From the NCBI RefSeq assembly GCF_018812025.1, contig NC_063063.1, forward strand, positions 927,501-991,500: a stretch of DNA of 64,000 bases, in the 5' to 3' direction. Positions within the stretch are counted from its first letter, which is position 1, and every line of letters starts with the position of its first letter. The stretch comes from Megalobrama amblycephala (lineage: Eukaryota > Chordata > Actinopteri > Cypriniformes > Xenocyprididae). The notes under the pieces were generated by a model. That model did not search any database and was not told the DNA's origin. It worked only from the letters and a program-made list of their open reading frames with translations. Below, piece by piece: positions 38,959-51,300 of this stretch. A program made the position numbers and the translations under genes.

Positions 38959-41900
38959 ATGACGGAGGCAGAACTGTACTCGGTTCATGAAGGTGTGTAT
39001 GTGCCGACGCATTTACACCCTCCTGAAAGCCTGAAATACTATGAGGAGTTCACTTTCCGCCAGGATGACATCCTGATCGTCACTTATCCCAAATCTGGTG
39101 AGTTTTGATCATTCTGTGATGCTGCTCACTGTAACTCAGCAGATCGTAATAAACTTGTAATGCTGTGTGTTAGTTCGTTAACCCTGCAACAGTTTACCAT
39201 AGTAATCACTTTTTTTGAGTAACTCTGGTGGAAACTGTAATTGTAGTACTACTGTAACAGTATAAAAACAATCGATTTCCTATTACTTTTACACTCTTCC
39301 TTCAGAACAAAACCTGCTCTGGAATGGAATGTTTGGCACGTAAACAATGCTGTGCGTTTGATTGTGTGTTAAAGGGACAGTACACCTAAAAATTACAATT
39401 CTGTCATCATTTACTCACGCTCAAGTTGTTCCAAACCTATATGATTTTCTTTGTTAATTTTCTTTGTTTCAAAATGTTAAAAGGTTAGTTCACCCAAAAA
39501 TGAACATTTCTGTCATTACTCACCCTCATGTCGTTCCACACCCGTAAGACCTTCGTTCATCTTCAGAACACAAATTAAGATATTTTTGATGAAATCCGAT
39601 GACTCAGTGAGCATAGATGACATTTGCTCTCTCAAGATCCATTAATGTACTAAAAACATATTTAAATCAGTCCATTTGAGTAGTACAGTGGTTCAACTTT
39701 CAAACAAGAATATTTTGGGTGCGCCAAAAAACAAACAATATAACGACTTATATGATGGCCGATCATGAAACTTCGGAGCGTTATGAATCTTTTGTGTCGA
39801 ATCATGATTCGGATCGCGTGTCAAACTGATGAAATCACGTGACTTTGGCGCTCCGAACCGCTGATTCGACACGCTGATTCATAACGCTCCGAAGCTTCAT
39901 GATCGGCCATCACTATATAAGTCGTTATTTTTTTTTTTTTTTGGCGTACCAAAAATATTCTCGTTTAAAAGTTGAACCACTGTACTCGCATGAACTGATT
40001 TAAATATGTTTTTAGTACATTAATGGATCTTGAGAGAGGAAATGTCATTGCTGGCTATGCAGGTCTCACTGAGCCATCGGATTTCATCAAAAATATCTTA
40101 ATTTGTGTTCTGAAGATGAATGAAGGTCTTACGGGTGTGGAACGACATGAGGGAGAGTAATCAATGACATTATTTTCATTTTTGGGTGAACTAACCCTTT
40201 AAGCTGTAAACAGTCAGTGCAAGGCTCGCTCTATGAACACAATAATACGTTCTTTGTTTAACTGGGTACAATGAGATGACATTATTCTACTCACCCTTCA
40301 ACCAACAACCATTACAAAGACATTTACAAGTGTAGAAGAAGCATCAACAAAGTACTTTCAACATGCAATGAAAAAGTGGGATTCTTTCCACAGCAATAAC
40401 GGACGGGTTAAATATAACTATTAGGGCTAGGTATTGACACAATTTTCATTATTGAATTTGATTATATTCACATGCTTTTGATTACGATTTCGATTCGATT
40501 ACGATTATTTTGGGTGTATTATTTCAGTTTCAGTACATGGCAAATTTTCTAGAAGACAAAAATCTCTCATCTAATGCTGTAAACTACACATGAGAGTCAG
40601 CTGGTGCTACTATAATAATATTAAAGGTTAAATTAACTTATTTATATACAAACACTTAAATTACACTTTATGATGTTTTTGTTATAAATAAAGTTTAGAA
40701 TTACATAATCATATTTCTACTCCAATTCATTTTTTAAAATATAAACATTCAAATCGCAGCTGTCATGACTGATTTATTCAAGCATGCATTAAATATTGAA
40801 GAACATTATAATGAATATGTAACGGTGCATAGCTATATTTATCAGGATGTTGCTCTCTAGAGTTCACTTTTCTATCTGACTAATGAGTTTATGGTCACTG
40901 AATATGTTTTTCTGAGGTAAATGTGACGTCACGTGACATTGAAGCTGTTTTATTGAGGTTGAAGCACTGATTGAGCGATTACACGAGACATGATACGGAT
41001 TTCAGTAAGTTGTACTGTATATTTTAACATACCTTCAGATGTTCATGTTTATTTGGCTGTAACTGGTATTAAAGCGGAGGAGAGGATGATCACATGCTTC
41101 TCTTTAACTGAGGCGCTAAAGCGATCTGTCACACCACATTAAACAGCGCCATTCATATTGAATCTCATAATAAGATGGACGTCATTTGAAATCGGAGACT
41201 TTGCTGCATATCAAAATTAACAAAGATTATTGCGATTTATTGGATGTGAGGCGCTACATATTCTGCTCATTCATCAACTGAAAAGACTAGACTAATCGAT
41301 TCTTGGGATTTAAGAATCAATATCGGTTCGTAAAAATGAGAATCGATTAAAATTGAGAAATCAATATTTTTTTTTTTACCCAGCCCTAATAACTATAGTG
41401 ATATATATCTGTATTATGTAAAATACGTTGCCTTAATTAAAAATATCAGCATTGCGTAATACTATTTCAAAGTAATTTCCATCATTTTAACAGATAATAA
41501 ATTGAATTTACGTGTGAAAACAAAGCTTGAAAGAGACATGAGGCTTTGAGGAGAAAAACAAAACATTCTTTGTGCATTTCAGTGAATTATTAATGGGATA
41601 TATTGTAAATTATATCAGGGGAACAGACCACAATGTGTACTATATGTTGTCCTTTTTCATACTATTACAGCGGTATGCAAAGAGACAAAATAAAATAATC
41701 ACAAGGATAGAAAGCAGCGACTGAAAAGAGCTCTTGCCATAGATATTCTTGTTATAACATGTTTCACGAGTTCGTGTGCCCATATAATCTTAGCGTAAGT
41801 GGTAAACAGATTTGGCTTGCTGTCTGCTATAGAGGGGCTCGGAAAGTAGACTGTCAATGGAGAGACAGAAAGCTCTCAGATTTCATCAAAAAGATCTTCA

Positions 41901-44900
41901 TTTGTGTTCTGAAGATAAACAAAAGTCTTACAGGTTTGGAACGACATGAGGGTGAGTAATTAATGACATTTGAATGAACTAACCCTTTAACAATGACAGG
42001 GAACAAAAGCGAAGCAGAACAGGGATTAAACAGAACCGTTACAGTGAGTGCATCACTATGTTTTTGTGTAAAATCAAATCATGTCACTGACCCGTGGTTT
42101 GCTCAATGGGCTCAGGCACAACATGGATGCAGGAGATCGTGCCCTTGATAGTGAGCGAGGGCGATATGACGCCTGTGCTGACGGTGCCGAACTGGGACCG
42201 AGTGCCGTGGCTGGAGGAACACCGGGCGATACTGCTCAGTTTGGAGCAGAGGCCGTCTCCTCGCGTCTTCGCTACTCACTTTCATCACCGAATGATGAAC
42301 GAGTCTTACTTCAAAATGAAGCCCAGGGTAAAAACGCTCAGATGCACTTTTGAGATGGAATAAATCATGCCTTGTGGACTGTTTGATCTATGCTTTGCAC
42401 TGCGCTTCAGGTTCTGTATGTCATGAGAAACCCGAAAGACGTGTTCACGTCCTCATATCACTACTATGGGATGGCCTCATACCTGGTGAACCCAGGCACT
42501 CAAGATGAGTTCATGGAGAAGTTCCTCGACGGAAACAGTAGGATTTCAGCTCTCTTCTCTTGTCAGTGTTCTTAACAGAGCAAACAAGCCAAAGGTTCAA
42601 ATACCAAAGTACAAAGCAACGTTATTGATTCTCCTGCTTTGTTGTTACCAAGTTATAGTGGTAAAATATATGCAACTTTTTGCATATGTTTGTGAAAAGC
42701 ATCATTTTCTCTTTGTTCTGTAATGGAATTATTACAGCTCTTGTGTGATTCGAGGGTTAAGCATGATTTTTTTTCTCCACAGTCATGTTTGGTTCCTGGT
42801 TTGATCATGTCAAAGGTTGGCTTAATGCTGAAGAAAAAGAATCCATACTGTACATCTTCTATGAGGAGATGATCGCTGTAAGTAGGAGTGAATGTGCAGC
42901 TTCAATTTATGACTTTATCTTTATTAAACCTGTCACTGATCCTGTAATCTTGAGATAACAGATACTGTAGTAAAACCTGCTCTTGCAAAGGAGAGCGAGA
43001 CGTAACTTCAGTGTTTCCCAACCTTTTATCCTTGAACTTTACAGCATACTCGCATATAAGGAAATAATTGGTTTTCTTTCCTTATTTTTACAATGCTAAT
43101 TAAAGGTATTAAATCTCAATTAAGATTTACTATTTTACACAGCAAATATAACCTGAGCATGAAAAATTCTGTATTCCTTTAGTGGTGAGAATGTAATGAA
43201 ACAAACTCTCAGGAAATGTCTTTGTTGATTTTATTCTTGCAAGAAGGTTGTTCGATGCAGATCCAGTTCTACAGAAAAGAACACCTTATATACCGCTCTT
43301 ATTGTTCCTTGTTACCCCAAACCAATCATAACACATGTTCCATGTATGGATCAGAAGAATAAAACTTAGCAGATGCTCTATTGAACTCCAAGCTGTCTAG
43401 ACAAACACGTTCGCACCTTCGCCTCACTTCCTTTGTTAGTTTCAGAAGTGCTTCATAAAATACAACAACATCAGCTGAAATTTCCACTGAACAAGCTGTT
43501 TTAAATGTCACATAAGACAGAGAGAAAACAAGTATCAGTGCATCATTTTATAAATCAAGAGGATAAATAAGCAATAATTCCTCTACAGTCTGTAAACAGG
43601 TGTGCATTACAAAATATTCATTATGAATTTCCTTTAGCTTGTTTTCATCCTACACTCTAAAAAATGTTGGGTTAAAAACAACCCAAGTTCGGTTGAAAAT
43701 GGACAAACCCAGCAATTGAGTTGTTTTAACCCAGCGGTTGGGTTAAATGTTTGCCAAAAATGAAAAATGTTGGCAGTTTTATTTAACTCTATTGATTAAA
43801 CATGACTATATGTCTGCTTTAAAATAAACCCAAAATATGTTGGAAATTAAAAATCAGACACATAATTACTAGAGGAAACAACAACCAAATCGCTGGGTTA
43901 AAACAACTCCGTCGCTGGGTTAAACAACCACTAGGTTAAAACAACCCAACCGCTGGGTTAAACAACCCATTATCTGGGTTTAAATAACCCAACCGCTGGG
44001 TTAAAACATCCCAATCGTTGGGTTAAAACAACCCAATCGTTGGGTTAAAACATCCCAATCGTTGGGTTAAAACATCCCAATCGTTGGGTTAAAACAACCC
44101 AATCGTTGGGTTAAAACATCCCAATCGTTGGGTTAAAACATCCCAATCGTTGGGTTAAAACAACCCAATCGCTGGGTTAAAACATCCCAATCGTTGGGTT
44201 AAAACATCCCAATCGTTGGGTTAAAACATCCCAATCGTTGGGTTAAAACAACCCAATCGCTGGGTTAAAACATCCCAATCGCTGGGTTAAAACATCCCAA
44301 TCGTTGGGTTAAAACATCCCAATCGTTGGGTTAAAACATCCCAATCGCTGGGTTAAAACATCCCAATCGTTGGGTTAAAACATCCCAGTCGCTGGGTTAA
44401 AACAACTCAGTCGCTGGGTTAAACAACCACTAGGTTAAAACAACCCAACCGCTGGGTTAAACAACCCATTATCTGGGTTTAAACAACCCAACCGCTGGGT
44501 TAAAACATCCCAATCGTTGGGTTAAAACAACCCAATCGTTGGGTTAAAACAACCCAATCGTTGGGTTAAAACATCCCAATCGTTGGGTTAAAACATCCCA
44601 ATCGCTGGGTTAAAACATCACAATCGTTGGGTTAAAACAACCCAACCGCTGGGTTAAACAACCCATTATCTGGGTTTAAACAACCCAATCGCTGGGTTAA
44701 AACATCCCAATCGTTGGGTTAAAACATCCCAATCATTGGGTTAAAACATCCCAATCGCTAGGTTAAAACATTCCAATCATTGGGTTAAAACATCCCAATC
44801 GTTGGGTTAAAACAACCCAACCGCTGGGTTAAACAACCCATTATCTGGGTTTAAACAACCCAATCGCTGGGTTAAAACATCCCAATCGTTGGGTTAAAAC

Positions 44901-45982
44901 ATCCCAATCGTTGGGTTAAAACATCCCAATCGCTGGGTTAAAACATCCCAATCGTTGGGTTAAAACATCCCAATCGTTGGGTTAAAACATCCCAATCGTT
45001 GGGTTAAAACATCCCAATCGCTGGGTTAAAACATCCCAATCGTTGGGTTAAAACATCCCAATCGCTGGGTTAAAACATCCCAATCGCTGGGTTAAAACAT
45101 CCCAATCGTTGGGTTAAAACATCCCAATCGTTGGGTTAAACAACCCAACCGCTGGGTTAAACAACCCATTATCTGGGTTTAAACAACCCAATCGCTGGGT
45201 TAAAACATCCCAATCGTTGGGTTAAAACATCCCAATCGTTGGGTTAAAACATCCCAATCGCTGGGTTAAAACATTCCAATCGTTGGGTTAAAACATCCCA
45301 ATCCCTGGGTTAAAACAACCCAACCGATGGGTTTGTTCATTTGCAACCCATCTTGTGTTGTTTTCAACCCAGCAGTTTTTAGAGTGTATCATACCACAAA
45401 TAATGTAAGCTTGTCTTTATTCATGATCTCTGGCAGGATTTGAAAGGATCCGTGGAGAAAATCGCCCAGTTTCTTGGGAAATCTCTGAAGCCGGACGTGA
45501 CGGAGAAGATCGCTGACCACTGCGTTTTCAAGAACATGAAGCAAAACAAAATGTCCAACTTTTCTCTGGTTCCAGAGGAATTCATGAACCAGAAGAAATC
45601 AGAATTCCTGAGGAAAGGTAACACATTAATTCTTCCTAAAATTATTTATAAAAATAAAAACGACTATTCACTCACCCTTTCATGCTCAAAATGTGTGCAA
45701 AAGCACCAAAAATACAGTTATAAAAGTGTGTGAAACATCCGACAGCTCCGTCAGAAACACACAGAAACTGAAGTCATTTTGGGTGTTTATCCAAAGAGTT
45801 TCACTTGAAAATCATTCGATATGCAGCTGTTCCATGTTCACAAAGTTACTGTAATCTTGTTTTATTCATCAGGAATCGCAGGCGACTGGAAGAATCTGTT
45901 CACCGAAGCCCAAGAGAAGCGATTTGATGCTGTATACAAAGACAAAATGAAAGATGTGAAATTCAAATTTCCATGGGACTGA
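38959..45982 (+). CDS. sult2st: Cytosolic sulfotransferase, SULT2-type, copy B
   Basis: Six exons: 38959-39097, 42116-42327, 42411-42537, 42783-42877, 45437-45617, 45873-45982; 864 nt, 287 aa, the same phases and lengths as copy A. All PAPS-binding and catalytic motifs listed for copy A are present. Differences I can see: K11E and C28Y in exon 1, Cys to Tyr in SIL(C/Y)IFYEE of exon 4, Leu to Phe and Met to Leu in exon 5, and [10 protein letters not shown] to [10 protein letters not shown] in exon 6. Exons 2-3 and the intron between them are essentially identical. The gene is intact and presumably active; substrate unknown. The copy A AATAAA has been lost here; the next is at 46215. Confidence 0.9.
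39477..40202. mobile_element. Long TTAA-flanked foldback MITE
   Basis: TTAA at both ends, then AAGGTTAGTTCACCCAAAAA and the inverted TTTTTGGGTGAACTAACCCT. The whole ~725-base element is an imperfect palindrome: the GATGAAATCCGATG and CATCGGATTTCATC blocks mirror each other around about 39840. Lies in intron 1 of sulfotransferase copy B. A related shorter fragment is at about 39373-39470. Confidence 0.8.
40432..41388. mobile_element. hAT-type element with 8-bp target duplication
   Basis: Starts TAGGGCTAGGTATTG and ends CCCAGCCCTA, flanked on both sides by ATAACTAT (40424-40431 and 41389-41396). 957 bases, no transposase reading frame, so non-autonomous. Its ends resemble those of the foldback at 2682-3024. 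Confidence 0.8.
43653..45386. mobile_element. MITE with intact ends and expanded 22-bp minisatellite (copy B intron 4)
   Basis: The left end CACTCTAAAAAATGTTGGGT and right end CAGTTTTTAGAGTG are inverted, with TA directly outside each end (43651-43652, 45387-45388), suggesting a TA target duplication. From about 43900 to 45320 the interior is tandem CATCCCAATCGTTGGGTTAA units with recurring higher-order blocks marked by ACCCATTATCTGGGTTT. The right end is only ~50 bases from the exon-5 acceptor. Confidence 0.9.
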
Positions 45983-48253
45983 AAAAACAAGCTTTAATTA
46001 ACCCTGATTAACCCTTTGGTGCTCGTCTACTATAAGACTTTGACAGATGTGTGTGATTATTACATCCAAACCACCACACACATTATTCTATATGACTTAT
46101 ACATTGGTTTTTGTTTACATATACATTTACAATAGTTCACAAAAGTGGTTATGTACTGAGTACCTCTGATGTCTATTCTACCTTATTAAAATGAATATTA
46201 ACATTCCTCATTTGAATAAAAGTATACCTCATAAATGAGAGTGACAATTTTTTTAATGTTTGATGTTAATTAGGCCTACTCACTATTTCAATGTGATTTT
46301 GTAACACTTTACAGTAAGTTACATAATGAGCAATACATTTGTACAGCATTTATTAACCTTTAATGTTAGTAAAAATGTTCAGTTCATTAACCTGTTAACT
46401 CTCACCCCCACTTTTGTTTTATAGACATGAAAATGCACTATCCAAACTTAAATGGTTGTAATTCAAGAATACTTTTAATATAGACACAAGGCTGGTCTTG
46501 TTGTAAAGATGATACTTCAGAAGATTATTGCAGAAGTGAAATAACTTATGTAAGTGAAACAGAAAAAAGTTATAGAAGTTTAAGTTTATGAAAATGTAAA
46601 AATATAATATTTTATATAAATCCATCCAGTTTTAATCTAAAACTGCAATAAAATCAAATCCAAAAATCTGAACGAGTTGTATTCCAAATTTCAGGTTGAT
46701 ATCTCAAAAAATGAGCTTTCAGTAAGATTTTGTTTGGGCGCAGTACCACACTTTTTCACTAGATGACAGCCAAGCTCCATTAATAACCATATAAGGGTGC
46801 CTCTATTTCCATATTTTGAGTGATCTGAACCATATATTTCCATTATTTTCTTACAATTTATGAAGTAGACATTCTATATAGTATGGGAAGTTTGGCAGAA
46901 ATTGATAAGAATTCAGTCTCTAATAAACATAAAAACAACATGTATGTGGGTTATAGATCGCCGCCACAATCATAAATGTATTTTTTTTTTTCTATTAAAA
47001 ACATTTTCAGACCTTTTTTTTCTCAAAAATTGATTGGATGTTATTTTTTGAACTCTTGACATGAAAACAAACATGTTTCAACTGATCTTTAATGATTTTT
47101 CATGCCTTATGAGTATGAAAATATGCTTGTTGCAAATTGATAAATTACTGCTGCTCTGTAATTTTCCAAATATGAAAACTAGAGATTCTAAGCTTTCAAA
47201 TGATATATAGTTTTAGGTTTTGTATGGAATTTTTAAATATGTTTTAAATATGTAATGGCTGTGGGCTCACCAATGAAACCTTATTGTAAAGTATTACCTG
47301 TGATTATTTGATATGATTTAAAGGTACACTATCTAACTTTTTGTTGTTCAAAATTAACAAAATGTGTATAAATCACTACGGTATGCCTATAATAAGTGTT
47401 TATATTCGGACTGTTTCCATGCGGAGTGGCACAGCGCCTGCGTGACTCGTCATAGACATACACAGAGAGAAGTAGCTCCGGTTACAATGTTCTTCCGCGA
47501 GACGCATGCAGTTCTGTTTATTAACCGTAATGTGTACGTTTTGTGGAAACATTGTAAGATTGCTATTGGAGTTATAAATAAAGTTGAATGGATTTTTATT
47601 CATAATGACCGTAAACTGAATAAATACATAATGGGTCATGTATAATCAGCTTTCAAAATCTTGAGTGACTTTTAAATGTAAACATGCTTCCACAACACTA
47701 GGGGGCAGCGCTGCTCGTCTGATGTGAAACTCCCAACGGCACGGAACCAAAGAAGAAGAAGCTTAGAAACATCTCGCGCTACTGTTGGACTCTGAGGGAA
47801 TAAATCTGGAGTCATTCACATGTTTAGCGTTCAAATAACTAGATATACAATTCAATAGAACTGTCATTAACCATTATTATGCGTAATGAGATCATTTGTA
47901 TTACAGTTATAAGTCAGAACGGGCGCAACATTTCTTGAGGTGTTTATTTTAGCGCAAAATAATTTTCAAACAGTACTGTACCTGACTTACATTGTGTTTT
48001 TTTCCCTTTTTGAAAAAAATGCCGTTTTAAGTAACATAATATTAATCATTTGCTGCACATTGCCTTCTGACTAAAACAAAATTAAAATCCTCAATTCAGT
48101 GAAACAGGATTAGGATTTAAAATTTTAATAACACTGATCCAATTAGTGTCATGCAGTTTTTCTGAGGAAAACTGTTAGAAGATTGAACTGAAATTGGAGG
48201 TTTATACCTGGAGTATATCTCGTGTTAGATGAGAAGAGAAAGATCAGAAGACA
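45983..48253. other. Spacer between sulfotransferase B and the LOTUS gene
   Basis: Copy B 3' UTR, then a dispersed repeat at about 46388-47270 (same family as 13040-13560). A second probable element at about 47323-47770 starts GGTACACTATCTAAC and ends near AAAGAAGAAGAAGC. The final ~480 bases are low in recognisable repeats and may hold the promoter and 5' UTR of the next gene. No additional gene seen. Confidence 0.5.
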
Positions 48254-48362
48254 ATGCCAAACAAACGGGAACTGAACAGTGGCCCTCAGAGACATCACAG
48301 GCCCCTGGTGAGGTCAAGGGCCCCGGATGAAGCGCTGCCCTCGACGTCAGGAGCCGATCAAA
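48254..48362 (+). CDS. Candidate first coding exon of the LOTUS gene
   Basis: ATG in good context (ACAATGC). The peptide MPNKRELNSGPQRHHRPLVR is followed by a Ser/Asp-rich tail, and the exon ends in phase 1 at GATCAAA/GTACTG, matching the two bases that open the exon at 52570. The donor is only moderate. It is separated from exon 2 by an intron that is almost entirely the hAT element at 48489-52399. Confidence 0.5.
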
Positions 48363-51300
48363 GTACTGTACATTTCATTTCTCTTTGGTCCAGCTAATTT
48401 CATAAACAATTTAGATTTTTCTCACTTTCTCTAGTTTGTGGCAGAATAAACTCTGATCAGAATATTACATATCTAATATAAATATATTAGGGATGCTAAT
48501 TGACGATCAATTAATTGTTGATAGTTTAATCGATAAAACTTATGGATGGTCAATTAAGCAAGGTCATCATTATAAAGCGTACTTTTGAGGTGCGTGCACT
48601 CACGGACACCCTTCTGAAACCTAAAATACGGTCTCGTGGACTTAACGGACACGCGTATGCGGCAGCCATTTTAAATCCACAAGACCGAAAACGAATATGA
48701 AATGTGCCATTTGGAACAGGGCCCCAATTTCCATTGGATGAACTTTGAAATGAGGTCAGAAAACAGAGTCTTGATCGTGACGCAATCGGATCTCCGAAGT
48801 TGATTGCTTAGGCCGAGCAGCATGTCAATGTCACCAGAGATGGTCTTATTATCCGTGGCTCTACCACTGGAGAAAGCGTAACGGCTAACTTGGATCACGT
48901 GTGCCTTGACAACCAATTGCATTCCAGCCTTGACGTCAGTTTGCAGTTGTGCAACAATCAATCGCTGTTTGCAGATATCATATCAATGAACAAGAAGTGC
49001 TGTCGTAAATGTAATCATGTCACACAATTTTCCATGACTGCTCTTATAAAACTGCATTTTTTTCGGAGCAAACATGTTGAAGATTAGCTGTCGATTCATC
49101 AAATGATAAGCTGTTTCCTCATAAAAGCGGTTTATTCAGCGTAGTGAAGCCTCTCCTCCATTGACATCCATTTAAAAAATGTCCTCTTGTCTTGATTATT
49201 TGGGGCCGATACCAGTTTTAACGAACAATTTTTGGCCGTTTTGGATACCGATATTTGTCACTTGCTCTTTTATTTTTGTCATTAACTTTTGTCATTAAAA
49301 TAGTGTTTTGATCATGTTTTAAATCATCAAAGTTAAAAAAAGGTGCAATATGTAAGAATTTTAAAGTAAAATATCCAAAAGCCACTAGGCCAGTGTTATA
49401 AATTTTCTTCACTTGAGTACTTACAATATGCCAAATGTTTGCAACTATTTGTAAATCGTGAGAAAATTGTAATTTTAACCAAGGCTCCGGGACGTGTGAG
49501 GAGTCGCCTGTTAATGGCGTCATACCCGCGTTACCCTCGGTTTCCGGCTTTATTTTGTAGAAACCATGGAAACGCCAAAGACGCTTTAATATTTACATGT
49601 TTTAATAGACAACTGTTTTGATATTTATAGACAGAAAACTAATTGTTGTTATATAGCTCAACACATTTTGTCTTTTCTTGATTTTTTTGCGAGTACCATG
49701 CTTTACCATGCCTCAGAGAAAAACACTATTTTGTGAAGTAGCTAACATAGCATAATCAGATGCAGCTTTATTTTTAGTAACAGTATTTTCTCCATCATAC
49801 AATACGTTTTAAATTAATTGCATGCCATTTATCAACACAATCATCCAGCATTTAATATGATATTGTAAAATCGATCTATCTTACTGCAGTGTGTAACAGT
49901 GTCTCACAGCAGCCGCCGAGCGAACGCACAGAGTAACGTTATAACATCATTTTCAACACTCTCAAATGTATCTAATATGATAAACAGAGCTGCGTTACCT
50001 CATACTCATGACCGGAAAAGCGGAAGCGGCGCCGGCGACTGTGTCATAATAAAAGTCCCGCTGCTCGTGAGGCGTGTGTTGATCAATCCCTCGTTCAGCT
50101 CCACAACACTCGCTCCTGCTCTGCTTCATACTACAGTAACATTAATAATCACATCCATGAACATGATTTCTTCCCGAGTCCAATCCCTATTGTTTCCACC
50201 GTCCGTTGAGTGTCCCAAGATTCCACGCTCAAACTTGGCATCATCAAGCTACGCCTTTGTTTTGAATAGGCCTCTTGCAGACAGAAAACATATTGCACCT
50301 TTAAGTTATACTAGTTAGTTTATTGCTGTATCATCAAATAATTTCTAATGAACATTGATTAGATCCATTTAACATTCAACAGGCCAACATAAATACAACA
50401 GAGCGTATGAAATAAGCAGTGCTTTAGGCAGCTTTAACAGTTTTCAGGTACAGAAATAAAGTAAACAAATGTAAAATAACACTGCACATTCTTCACCGTA
50501 TAAATTAAATCCATATTATTATTATTACATTGAGATAAATTCTAAATTCTACTGTACAACAGTAATATATTTCTGTCACTATTACCGTACTTCAAGTTAA
50601 AACTGAACTTTTATTTTGACGGGTTGCCGTGAAGACCTTCGAGTTTCTGTGTGTTTATGATATGATGATAGATTTTCTCAAATTAAAGGGTAAAATGCTC
50701 ATGAAGTGATTCTGGACAAAAACTATAGATATAGAAAGATGGTTCACTCCTATTAGTTATGAATGGGAGAAACTTCAACGCGCAATATGGCGGAATACGT
50801 CCCGCTTTCTAAGCGAGCCAATCGCTGATTGATAAAGTTATTACGTCACTGCAGCTGCTGTTAGAAGCTTGAGACTCACACATCGGCTCGTCTAGCCTGA
50901 AAAATAAGCTTTTTTAACGCTATTTGAGCATAAGAAACACCATTTATGGGGCTGTTCATGTCAGATTTTGTTGGTGATTTGAAATATGTTATTTAATTGT
51001 GAGTTCGCCGAGCAGTTTTTGAGATTTCATGATTCCTCCATTCAAATAGATAGGACTTGGTCTTGGATGCCCGAAATAGCTGCTAGGAGGTGTTGCAATA
51101 TATGGCCGCCGAGTGAACTAACTTTGCTTGAAAGGGACTTTGTTCTGGAGATGAAGTTCATGCATTCATGTCCTCATATAGTCAGGCGGCAGAGGCTGAA
51201 AAGCATCGCGGGCGTCACGCGTGCTTCAGTGTGTGTGTGTGTGAGAGAGGTAAATGAAACCTCGCTTCTGTGCCGTTCATTCACACAGAGACACGCAGAA

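Noticed and set aside
47364..47645. 93-codon + strand frame in the spacer before the LOTUS gene
   Set aside because: It falls inside a dispersed element (GGTACACTATCTAAC start) and shows no domain; treated as repeat-derived.
48671..48961. - strand frame near the left end of the 3.9-kb hAT element, considered as a transposase remnant
   Set aside because: No DDE/hAT dimerisation signature was visible in 96 residues, and no continuation was found.
49899..50318. 139-codon + strand frame inside the hAT element
   Set aside because: It lies at the right side of the nested MITE and has no transposase motif or similarity that I recognise; composition looks non-coding.
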